Source: Edolisoma coerulescens (lineage: Eukaryota; Chordata; Aves; Passeriformes; Campephagidae). From it: a stretch of 64,000 nt of DNA. A model generated the notes under the pieces. That model did not search any database. It worked only from the letters and a program-made list of their open reading frames with translations, and was not told the DNA's origin. Shown here one piece after another: positions 28,501 to 39,049 of the stretch. Location of the stretch: positions 1,054,001-1,118,000 of the forward strand of contig VWZW01002332.1 in NCBI GenBank assembly GCA_013397115.1. The letters run 5' to 3'. Within the stretch, counting starts at the first letter, position 1, and each line of letters starts with the position of its first letter. A program made the position numbers and the translations under genes.

Positions 28501-30393
28501 TTTGTACAAGGCTTGTATTTGTATGTTTAAATATTTGTGACATGATAGTTACTTTTTATAGCAAAGAATTCTCAAATATCGTACTGTTTGTAACTAGATT
28601 TAGATAGTTACCCTGACGGAGGTTTGTTTCTGTAATGGGGAAGGGATTTTTACTTCTAATAGCGGCCCTGCACTTTATGCTTTACATATGTTTAGAAAAA
28701 AACTTCAGAAAATACTTTGCTATATTTGCTCATTGAGTTTTGCAAAGTGAAAATATTTTTGAGTTTAAATTGCCTCATATGGTATGTACATGTTATACTA
28801 TCCTGGCAAACACATCTTGCAGAGCTTTGGGCTTCAATTAAGCTCAGGTCTTGATTCGCTGCCTTTTATGGTTCTCATACTGGCCTGCAGTGTGAGGCAC
28901 ACGTGTGTGATGCTCAGGCAGGAGGTTCCATTCTTACTGTGGAATCTCTGGCCTCTTCTGCTGCTTTGCCTCGCCTTTATAGTGTGACAAAACCCAAATG
29001 CTTGTCCCTGGTATATGGCCAGCAATTAAAGGGCTTTGAAACCTTGTCGGGAACACTGCCTGGAAACATACAGGGATCAAGTGCTCTAAACCAGGGGAGG
29101 TCAAGCAGGGGAGACTGTTGCTGAATGTCTGATAGTTTCATTGTTAGTTTTGTTTTCATGGAGAATTTGGATCACTTATTTCCATCTCTCTGTTCTAATA
29201 CTGTGAAGTGCCAAAATGCTCCAAATTATGATGGGGAGAAAAAATTAACCACTGAATTTACTCTTGAGTTTACAATGCCTTAACTCAAATGAAATAGAGA
29301 GAGCCCTTGGGGGGTTTCTTTACTTTTAGTTACATGTATCTGAGTAGCTGTGCCCTGATAAAATTCTCTGCTTGCTGGTATGTAGTGGAAGATGTGGTCA
29401 TATTTAGAGAACAATACATAGACCTTGAAGCATAAATTTGGGCATAAAAGGCTTAATTTTGTCATTTTTCTTGCTTATTCATTTGTGTAATTTCTTTGTA
29501 GAAGCTTTAAAACAGGCATTTTTCATCTCTGTCTCTTTTCTGTTACCATACTTTTTCTTCCTGATCTATAATGATTTTTTTGCCAAATTTGGGTTTACTT
29601 ACGTGAGGTAGCACACTTATTTTCAATAATTAAAAAAATTTGGCAAAATTCCTTTCCTCACAGTTCAGGGAGGGTATTACCACTGAAACTTGTGCTCCCT
29701 TGAAGATGCTTCAAAATCTGAAAGATCACGGTACTATTTGATATAAAAAGCATTGGATTAAGCCCTTGCAGAGTTCACTTACTAGACTAATTATGGAGCA
29801 AATAGTAAGAATATTCATTTATTGAGTCTGAAATAGCTTCACATTGCTCTAAGAATGTCCTGATTCTATCACAAGAACAGTACAGACCAGACAGGGTTGT
29901 CTGTACCTTGGTGTGCCTTCCCATGAGGGAAGTCTTCAAGGAAATTTGTAGTTATTTGGTCTGTAAATTAAAACACCGTCTTCTGGCAGAAATCATTGTC
30001 ACTTTGAGAGTATATTTCCATGCTGGGGTATGTTGATGTAATCTTTAAACCTCTACACTTGAATTTTTGTTTCATCCTTTGTCTTTTACTACCAGAAGTA
30101 TGTTTCATTGTATTATAGGAAGGTACAAATAGCTTTTTTTACTGTTCTTGTGGAGGCTGTGGTAAATGTAAACACAGACAACAGAAATGCATAAGGTCCA
30201 TATTACAGATCCATAAAACCTGATACCCAGATTAGGGAAGTAAGAGAAACCAAATGGAGAGGATAAGGCAGCACATCCGATAATAATTTTCCAAATTTAA
30301 GATGAGATTGAAACCCCATGAAGAAATGAACCATTATCTTGATATTCTGACTTCTTTTTTCACAATGGAATCTTCTAACATAATTCATCTCTT

Positions 30394-30996
30394 GACACCA
30401 ATACTCAGCTTAAAGTTAAAGCATATCTGACATGCTGCAAGCTTGCAAACTGGAGTTAACATAAATACCTAACCGTTATTACCTTAAACCTTAGCAAAAA
30501 AAAGCAGTTGCTGCGTTTCCTCTGTTATCTTGGGAATGATACTCAAAAGGGTACAAAATAACTAAGATAAACATTGATTTAAAATTCTGTATTCCTCTCC
30601 TATTTTGTTGTTTTTTCTGCTTTCCTAGTAAATATTACTTATGGTACAGAGCTCAGTCTTCCAAGGTGAAGTTTCTCCAAAAATGTTGCCGCTTGGAAAG
30701 TGAGGGAAAAAGACCTAGGGTAGAAATAGTGGGAGAAATAGCAGTAGGTAAAGAAAATAGAAAACCTGAGCAATAATTGGGAAGATTTATCAGACATAGG
30801 TCTTCTTGTCCAAATACAGCTTTTCTGAAAATGTGTTTTAAAAATAAAACCAACAGCTGTTTTCTGTAGGAAAATGTTGCAGTTATCTTACACTACTGTT
30901 TTTTAAATCATGTTACAAAGGTGCTCCAGCCCAGTCAACATTAGTTATAAAATGCTTTGACACCAATACCCTGCTTAAAGTTCAAGGACATTTGAC
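30394..30996. repeat. Pair of diverged direct repeats, 38 bp, 565 bp apart
   Basis: 30394-30431 and 30959-30996 both begin GACACCAATAC and share GCTTAAAGTT and a terminal TGAC. By hand alignment 32 of 38 positions agree without gaps. The sequence between the copies shows no named element. The copies may be remnants of an ancient repeat family or of a local duplication. Confidence 0.65.
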
Positions 30997-32936
30997 GTTT
31001 TTCACGATTTGCATAAATTATTCTTTTTTTCTGTTTGTAGACTAAGTTGTTGATCCTTCAGCTTGTCCCCACTGGGCTCAACTGTAATTCCCTTTAAAGC
31101 TCTAGGTAATTGTACACTTTTAGTGTTTTATGTGCTTAATTCAGTAGGAAAAATAGGGGCAAGAAAAGGATCATTAGTAAATCAGTCCACGTCGTGACAG
31201 TGGTAAAGGAAACCTTTGTTGTATAAGGTAAGGCTCTATTTAAAATCATAGCCAACATATTGAAAGAAAAAGAGAATGGCAGGCTTTAGGAGTCTTTTTT
31301 TCGAGACAGTCCTCCTCTGCATTTCCATTTTGCAATGTGAAAACTTGCCATAGTGGTGATATTTTGAGACATCCAATTCAGTTACCTTCTGATAGACATT
31401 ACAGATCCTCTGTGGCTTTAACGAAATCCACAACTCTTGTTAGGTAGAAATTACTGAGAAAGCAGATTGTCTCTTCATACCTGTTGTGGCCTGTCAGTGT
31501 TACTCTGAAATGTTTGCTTTTTCTGTCTGAAAGGAAGCCTTCTGTTGCTACTCTTGTCCTACCTACTATACCTCTCCATCACCACCACCTTACATACTTT
31601 TGCAAAGTCCTAAAGCCATAGAAGGAAGAATGGAAATTTTATTTGCTATTGTGATTTGTTGAAAAACTGCATGTTGTGGCTGCAATTAATGCTAATCATT
31701 AAAAGCTCTGGAAGTACAACTGTGAATTAACAACTGTTTAATAATACATTTACTTTAATTTTAGAGTTGGAAAAGAAAGTCTCTTCTCCCAGCCTTCATG
31801 GATCTTACATTTATTCTGCTTTCTCACGGAAGTCTAGTAAACAAGTGCTAATCCTTAGAAAACTTCCTTATGTGCCATTGGTCTTATCTTGAATTCTGTT
31901 TCAGTGATGCATTATTTAGGGGGAAAAACTCCCTTCTAGGCTTTAGCTGAAGTTCATGCTCAAGCGTGAATTTGGTGCCTGCTATAGCAAGTCTGTGCTA
32001 GGTATGACCAGTTCTGGAGGATGTACTTGACTGACCTTCCTACCAAAGAGTACTGGGAGCAATGAACAGCACAGTGCTGGCAGTTCCTCAGTCAGATCAG
32101 GAGGATATGAGGAAATCTCTGACAGTCTTGCTCATTTTTGCCTTTCATACAGCAAGGTGTCATAAGAACACATGACATATATCTGTATGTATTATTTTTT
32201 CCATGCTGGCATTCACATTTCTGAAGACGGTGGTGGTGGTGTTTGCTCATAATGCTATAAAATCTTGTTCTGTGTACTTTAGAGTATTTAAAAATCGTCT
32301 ATGCATTGTTTAAGGCTGCATGTATAAGTGGAAATTAAACCAACAGTCCGCAAAAAAGAATGTTCAGTTGTACTGTCTTCCACAGTAGCTTTTTATTTCT
32401 GTCTTGGGTTGAACATTACCTTTCAAACTTGGCTTTATGTCTTTGAGTTCAGTATTGGTCATGCAAAACTATTATATGTGTCATACACTTTGTTAGCCTT
32501 TTCTCAGTAAATGTAGATGATGTCATATCTCCTGTGTGACATTTAGTAGTACAGTGTAACACTGTACTCTTTAATATTAAGCTAAGGCTGATAGAGTAGC
32601 TTCAGTAATTTCCACAGACATGCTCTTTTAAGGTGATACATTCTCTACACAAGTATATAGCAAAAACTTCATAAGAGTTATTTTGGCTTTTTTTTTCCTA
32701 TGAACAACTGCATTGATTTCAACGCAGTAAACCAGATTTCTAGAGTGTAAATGAATCATATTTTTAATAATGCATTCTATAAATTCACATAAATGAATCT
32801 TTATCCTTTTTTACTTCTCCCTGATTCGCTTAATTCTACATCAAGCTTCAGTTCCCTTTTGATTATGTGAGTGTAGTTGTTTCTGGAGCTGTACCATGTG
32901 TTTGAAATGATAGGGATTTTGGAAATAAAGGACGTT

Positions 32937-32991
32937 GTTGATCTAGTGTTTAAGTTTTAAGTTGATCTAGTGTTTAAGTTTAGTGTTTAAG
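32937..32991. repeat. Short tandem duplication, 24-bp unit
   Basis: GTTGATCTAGTGTTTAAGTT occurs at 32937 and again at 32961, followed by a partial third copy AGTGTTTAAG (from about 32982). The unit is 24 bp with roughly 2.3 copies. This is a probable replication-slippage product and a candidate length polymorphism. Confidence 0.85.
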
Positions 32992-33879
32992 CTGTTGGTA
33001 CTGTTAGTTTGTTTCTTTATGAAGCAAATTAATTTAAAAGACTTTTCATTTAAAAATAGAGTTGCTTTTTTTTTATTTTTTTGTAAATGAAATAATGGGA
33101 GCCCTTTCTCCTGAACAAGGGAAATTTTGCACCACATTATTGTTGAGTTGGGAACACTCCAGAGAGAGCGGCTGGCAACCTGTTGTGATTGTGATGAATG
33201 AGACCGTAAGTGTACATCTGGGTACACGTACAATTGTTTTTGCTTCTTGGGCGTTGCTTTTCACAGGCATCATTTCCATCGTGATACCAAATGTATCTTA
33301 CAAGTCCTTTTGAGTAGCCCTTAAATAAAAAGCAGACTGTAAAACTGTTGGGATTTTGTAAGTTAATATCTCCTAATGACTTAGAATAAAATATTGAGTC
33401 AGCGCTTCATTTTTCTTTAAATGGCCCACCAATAACAATAATTCTTTATGAAAATAACTAAAACCACCTTTTTATTTAATATGCTAGGCTGCATATTGTA
33501 CTTCATATTATTGGTGTGTTTTCAGAATTTATTTCTTATCAGCACATTCCCATGACATTTCCTCTTGCAAAATACTTGACTCTTCTTCTTCCCACCCCCT
33601 TTTGTGTTTACAAAGTTCACTTCAATTGTTCTGTGTCTATTCTGATTAAAAAGAAGTGGATTAAAAAAATGTAGTAGGATTACTAAGAAGAGATTGTGGT
33701 GCTGGTGTGTAATGCCTGAGTGTCCTGACAGACAGTGGGCTGCATCTGACCCAATGGGTCGGATTTTTAAATTTGTTTTTAACTACACAAAACCACCTCC
33801 AGTTGTTGTTGGAATATCTGTTTGTTTCCTGTTGAGAGCTGTGAATCCAGAGTTAGATACGTGTACCCTGTGCCCAGGG

Positions 33880-34740
33880 TTCATGCTGAGATCCTCATGA
33901 GGGGACCAGTTTTGGAGGGGAAGGATGCCCCTGCCCAGATCTCCAAGGTACCCAGTGCCCTGTTGGGTGAGTTGCCTGGGAGGCCTGACCTCCCTCGGTG
34001 ACCTCTGCCCTCAGCATCTCTCTGTCTGCCCAGCCCCAAACTGAGGTGAGGCAGAGCTGTCGCCTCTCTGAAACCAGAGAGCTCTGTGGGAGAAGAGGGG
34101 AGAAAGAAGGAAAATGGGTACACTGGGAAAAGAGGAGCAAGGGCTCTCTTTCCTTCCCTTTCCCCCTTCCACTGCAGCTTCCAGCACAGCTGAGGTTCTC
34201 TGGGGACAGTCCCTGGCTTTTAACGAGGCCACACTGAGCGGGGGTTGTTTGGGAAGAAGGGTGTAATAACATGAAAGATCAGAAGTGCTCCAGTACTCAG
34301 GGGTATTGTAGGAGAGCTGGCGTGGGTAAAGCCTTTCTCGGTGTATGTGGTGGCGTTGCAAGGGCAGAAGAACCGTTGAGGTCACCAGAGATGTCCATGT
34401 TGCAGAACTCTGTGTACTGGGTGTGCATCCTTCACTATGCTCTGAATAACAAACTGCACATGTTCTCCCTGTGCACGTCCTGAGCTGAAGAAGGATCCAT
34501 GGCTGGATGCAGGGATGGATGTGGATGTTGGGCAGCGAGCAGCAGAGGTGTAGTCAGTTGTGATGTGAAGGTGACTCTGCAGTCAAAGTCTCTTAAGATC
34601 AGGAGGGTGGTTTGTCTTAGTGCTGCTGAAGAGTGTAGGTTCTGTGTTCTTAGTGAAACTTTGACCTTTATAATTCCCCCAAAGTGAGCCAATGGGGAGG
34701 AGAAGATGGAGACAGTTTCTCAGTCTTCAGCTGAGCACTG
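33880..34740. other. GC-rich block of unknown nature
   Basis: About 860 bp with higher GC than the neighbouring intron and many overlapping open frames on both strands (for example 33895-34272 -, 34011-34385 -, 33998-34237 +). None resembles a known protein, and several overlap one another on the same strand, so they reflect composition. Purine-rich (34085-34135) and pyrimidine-rich (34141-34170) stretches and a GGATG-rich patch (34494-34536) are visible. It could be an old LTR or another repeat, or a regulatory region. I cannot place it. Confidence 0.4.
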
Positions 34741-36896
34741 TACAGGTGGCAGACTAGTACCTTTATATTAGTGTTAAATATTGAGGAAAATCTTGGTTTT
34801 CACACTTACAGAACATATATTTTATGCTTTTTTCCTGTGGCTGACCTGGATTTATTTAAATCCTAAGCAAATGTTTCAGCTTTGAAACTAAAAACCTCTC
34901 TGGTTCTGCCTTGAAATTCGGAAGATGAATCAAAAGCTTGTTGTACTGGTTTTGTGTTTTGGTTTTTTTTTACACTCCCCCTCTCCCCACTTCCTCATAT
35001 TTTAGCCATGTCTGTCTGACTAATTGTTTATTTAGTTTTTAGCATTTCATATTGGTTACTTAGGTATTCTTGAGTATAATGCTCTACAGATTCCTAGTCA
35101 GATATAACCAATCAGTTCATCATCTTATTTCTTTACCTGTTTCTTTTTCATGGGCTATTATGAGCTGATTAAGAGATTGAGTTAGTTCAGTGGATATCAA
35201 ACTCATATTCTTGATATTGACATAACTGGCAAAATCTTCTGGTGCTTGTGTTCTCAGGAAAAAATATTAAAGGAAAAGACTCAAGGTCCAAGTTGATGGA
35301 TGTTTAACTTACCAGCTGTATTTGGACTAAACCGAGAGCTCATAATGGGGAAAAAAGAATTTGTCAGCAAACAATGACTTAGAGGTCAAGATATGCAAGT
35401 ATAACATCGTAGTTGCAAAAAACGGACTATGTAAGTTCTTGCAGAAGAAAATTGGAACAAAGAGCAAAGTGTTCTTCAACTTTAAAAGTTAACAGAGGGA
35501 AAGGAGAATGCAAGGGTGACCTCTGCAAGGTCCAGTTGTTATAAAGGACAGAAATTATTAGGGAACGGTGCAAAAGCTAAGTAGCACTTCATGAATGCAG
35601 ACAAGGCAGCTAAGGCAAGCCAGATACTAGTTCCTTCTTAAAGGATCTTTTCCAGTACTTTCTAGAAAATGTGCTTATTTCCTTAAATCTTTTAGGGAAG
35701 TTGAGAAGGGATAAAGCCATATTATTGGAGACTGAAAGAACTTGTAAAAAAATTTAAGAAGGTGAAAAAATAACTAAGAGGAGGAGTTCTGTTAGCATAC
35801 CCTCAGCAGTATATATTGGTTAACTGTGAAGACCTTTTCAATCCTGGTTTTTAGAGAAAATCTGTGTTTTGATTCCATGTTTGTTTTATAACTCTTCCAA
35901 AATGATTGAGACAGCCTCAAATTTAATGTGAGAAGCTGTAGTATTTATCAGTATGTATTCTGAGTTAAGAGCTTTAAACAATAAAATTTAGCATCCTGTT
36001 GTTAGTAGCAATTACTGCTAGTTGCACCAGGAGAAAGTAAAAAGAGATACTTAACTCTCCTCACATGATTGTTCTCTGGGATTTTCACCTGTGGGACTGT
36101 GATGCTGAATCTGAATAACCCCTGTACCCTTGAGAAAGTAATACAAATGGAAAGAAAGATCTTTTTAGACAGGTTTGCACCACATGCTTACATGGGAATG
36201 AAGTCTTAAGAGTTTTCAGATAGTTTTCCTCTTTCTTGCCCTCTTTTAGGGGTTAATTCTTGTATTATATTTCCATTGACTCTGCTTCAGCCCTTTGACT
36301 TCTATTTGAAAACAGTTTTGAGCAAAGACTCTGTCACAGTTGTAATAGAATTCAGAGCTTATAAATCAATCATCTGTTTGGGTCACCTGAGACCTCGTCC
36401 TTGTAAAACATAAAGCCAAAGAGCTGTTAAATCTAAACACTTGGCATTTCTTCTAAAATGTTGACTTTCAAGTATTTACTGAAATATTTTTCATAGTTCT
36501 TGCAAATACTTGTTCTCCCACCTTAGTGGGAGAAACTCAATTCTTTTCTTGCCATTTTCTTTCTGCTCCTAGTATGGTAAAGTGAAATTTTGCGGCGGAA
36601 AGTAGAATTCTTTGTTTTGAGACTGATCCTTCCATGTTTCAGGAAATTCAGTTTGCCATATTCCATTAAAAAAATTATTTATAAAATACATATGACTCTT
36701 AAGACTCAGGTTCTTTTTCTTTGCTCTTGAACTGCTGCCTGCTTCAGTCTGTATCTCATTTAATGGCTACTGATTACATTGCAGTACTGTGTAAGCACAG
36801 TGTTTTATCGCTGTAGCTTCAATCCAGATAACAGACCCACCTGATTTTAAAATCTCATTTTATGCAGAATGTTCTTTTTCTTTGTTTTCCTTTCAG

Positions 36897-36958
36897 CCCA
36901 GTCATTAAAGGAGTTTGCTCGGCTCCTCATTGCTGTTGAAGAGGAGAGAAGACGACTG
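36897..36958 (+). CDS. ARHGAP42: ARHGAP42 (GRAF3) next internal coding exon, BAR domain
   Basis: This 62-nt exon continues the BAR domain of ARHGAP42. It follows a good polypyrimidine tract ending TTTCAG. Its first two bases (CC) join the terminal G of the upstream exon to make Ala, then it reads QSLKEFARLLIAVEEERRRL and ends exactly on a codon boundary before GTAAGT. The charged, heptad-like EEERRR run fits a BAR-domain coiled-coil helix, about residues 84-104. The match to human ARHGAP42 as recalled is complete across these 20 residues; ARHGAP26 and ARHGAP10 differ (SLQEFATVLRN, SLREFSNFLKN). The entering phase is 1 and the leaving phase 0, so skipping this exon would shift the frame. It is too short to show as a long open frame. 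The expected continuation (IQNANDVLIAPLEKFRKEQ in the human protein) was looked for downstream by eye and not seen, so the following exon is probably beyond 64000. Confidence 0.95.
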
Positions 36959-38232
36959 GTAAGTTTGCTGGCAGTAATCTTGCATTGAGCCTCTCCTTGT
37001 GTACAATAGTACACTTTTTTTTCTGTTCCTCCTGAAGTGATTTTTAAAAAAAATTTATTTGTGTAGTAGAGGTTAAGTATTTAATTACTTAATTAATTAT
37101 TTGGAATTCTTATGCAAAGGCAGAAATGTACTTGCACAAACTACAGCAATTTTTAATAAACTGTTCAACCAAAGACTTTTGTGTCGATTTAAAAATTGTT
37201 TTCTCTCAATTTCCTACCTTCCTGCTCCCTGACCCAAAATAATCTTTGAATGCTGCTGTACCTTTCCCTTCCTGCAAAGAGCTTATACTCGAGATACAGA
37301 TCTATATTTATATTTAATGAAATACTCTTGAGTGTTGTCCAGGGAGTGTATGCTAGCAATCGAAGAATATGATAAGTGATAAGAAGAGAAAGCAAATTCA
37401 TCAATCACCCCAGAGGAACTTTTGTAGAATACATTATGGATCAGACTTGTCAGAGTCATCCATTGATATGGTATCCTTATGCTGTTTGAATCTGCAGTCT
37501 GCTTTCATTTTTATATTTCTACTCAAATGTAGCTTTGTTAAGAAGTTGTAAGGGTATTTTATGCAACTATTTAAAAAAAAAAATCCAGTTAAGCAGTGAA
37601 GCTATTTTTGTCCTTCCTTGGGAGTCAGTCAGGAATAAAGGAGAGAGCTAAGAATTAACATCAGTAGGGGATTTTTAAATATTGTGAAAGTTTAACTAGC
37701 TCTAATCCATCCAATGACTATGTCTGACCTGGTTTTCCTTCCTCTTATGGGTACTTAGGGCATTGAGGTAAAACTTTTATGACTCAGATTGGAACAAATT
37801 TACTAATTCAGAAAGAAGTTTGTATAAAGTTGTCTTATCCTAGAAGTAAATAGCCATAGAATTGGTCTCCCACTATTTCTGTTTAGATAAATATTTTAAA
37901 GTGGCAAATTCATAACATTTATTTATTACAGTTGCATAGTTAGTATCACTTAAATGTATAAAAGTATAAAATTTTTTTGCTTCATGCTAAATATTTTTTC
38001 CTGGGTAGCTGGAAGAGTGAGGTGACTGTTCTGTACTTACCACCTTAGAAGTTGGTTAGCAGAGCACTTATTAATTCCTTAGTTAAACAGTGTTTTTAAA
38101 TTAATAGCTTTCCAGTTTAAGTTAAAGATTGCTGTGAGCTAACTACTAGAAAAAGAAAAAGCAATGAATAGATGAGGGTTTTATTTTTCAAACTCGTTAG
38201 TCTTTCATAGTATGTACTAATATTTCCTATTA

Positions 38233-38273
38233 TTTTCTCTCTTTTTTTTTCCCCTCTTTTTTTTTTTCCCCTC
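38233..38273 (+). repeat. 41-nt uninterrupted pyrimidine tract
   Basis: Only C and T from 38233 to 38273 (T runs of 10 and 11-12 bases with interspersed C blocks), immediately followed by GGAGGAG. It lies 228 bp upstream of the LTR fragment. Such tracts are mutation-prone and can mimic splice-acceptor polypyrimidine tracts, but no exon follows. Confidence 0.85.
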
Positions 38274-38500
38274 GGAGGAGTCACTATCGTTTTCACTTTT
38301 AGAAATTCATGGCTTCTCTTTGGTTTATAATTTGATCTTGCCATATAATGTTTCTCTAAAAGATGTAGGAAGGCCTTTAGCATAAAATAAGGAAAAAAAT
38401 ACTAATATTATTAAGTGAAAAAAGACCAGTTAGATGGAAAGATATGTTTTGTTCTATATTGATATGATTTCTGTGGGAATGCATGGATTGTATAGCTGAG

Positions 38501-39049
38501 TGTGGTGGGTTGACCCTGGCTGGATTAGAGGTGCCTACCAAAGCTGCTCTGTCACTGCCCTCCTCAGCTGGGCAAGGGAGAGAAGATCTAAGGGAAGGCT
38601 CATGGGCTGAGATAGGGGCAGAGAGAGATCACTTGGCAATTACTGTCATGAGCAAAACAGACCTGACCTGGGGAAATCTGTTTAATTTAATGACAATCGA
38701 ATCAGAGTAGGGTATTAAGAAACAAACCCCAAATCTTAAAGAAACTTCTTCCTGCCCCTCCCTTCTTTTGAGGCTTAATTTTAATCCCAGTTGTCTGTCT
38801 CCTCCCTGCCAGTGGCACAGGAGGGCAGGGAAGGAGGGCTGCACCTCCCTCCTCATGGGGAGGACTCCTCACCCTCTTCCCTTGCTCCAGTACTGGTCCC
38901 TCCCTTGGGGAACAGTCCTCCACGAACTTCTCCAACGTGAGTCCTTCCCATGGGCTGCAGTTCTTCGTGACCCGCTCCAGCGTGGGTCCTTTCCACAGGA
39001 TTGAGTCTTTCAGGAACAGGCTGCTCCAGTGTGGGTCCCCACAGGGCCT
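38501..39049 (+). mobile_element. Endogenous retrovirus LTR fragment (avian), 3'-truncated
   Basis: Begins abruptly with TGTGGTGGGTTGACCCTGGC, a start I recall from a widespread family of avian LTRs, and continues with CTCAGCTGGGCAAGGGAGAG, GATCACTTGGCAATTACTGT and GAGCAAAACAGACC in the expected order. The distal part is a 45-49-bp tandem repeat: CTCCAG or CTCCAA recurs at 38885, 38930, 38975 and 39024, each followed by a GTGGGTCC-like core. Homology fades after about 39049, so the remainder of the LTR is missing. No internal retroviral genes and no partner LTR were seen. The region is more GC-rich than the surrounding intron, which explains the overlapping open frames on both strands. The orientation assigned assumes that LTRs start with TG; the ERV class was not determined. 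Confidence 0.82.
38885..39049 (+). repeat. 45-49-bp tandem repeat inside the LTR fragment (about 3.5 units)
   Basis: Four starts of a CTCCAG(C)GTGGGTCC-type unit at 38885, 38930, 38975 and 39024 (spacings 45, 45 and 49). The units also share TTCCCA(T)GGG-like and CAGT(C/T)CTTC-like segments. This internal minisatellite is a property of the LTR family rather than an independent locus. Confidence 0.8.

Larger units (their letters stand above)
19580..36896 (+). other. ARHGAP42: ARHGAP42 complete intron, 17.3 kb, phase 1
   Basis: Complete intron bounded by GTAAGT (19580) and TTTCAG (ending 36896), interrupting an Ala codon after its first base. It is AT-rich and non-coding. No confident CR1 copy was seen in it, in contrast to the two flanking introns. 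Recognisable structure is limited to a pair of palindromic motifs near 23.77-23.84 kb, a diverged direct repeat at 30394 and 30959, a 24-bp tandem duplication at 32937 and a GC-rich block at 33880-34740. The remaining stretches show nothing I can identify. Overlapping open frames on both strands in the GC-rich block reflect low stop-codon density rather than genes. Confidence 0.9.

Noticed and set aside
28898..28907. CACACGTGTG palindrome containing an E-box
   Set aside because: A single isolated CACGTG in 64 kb is expected by chance and has no supporting context.
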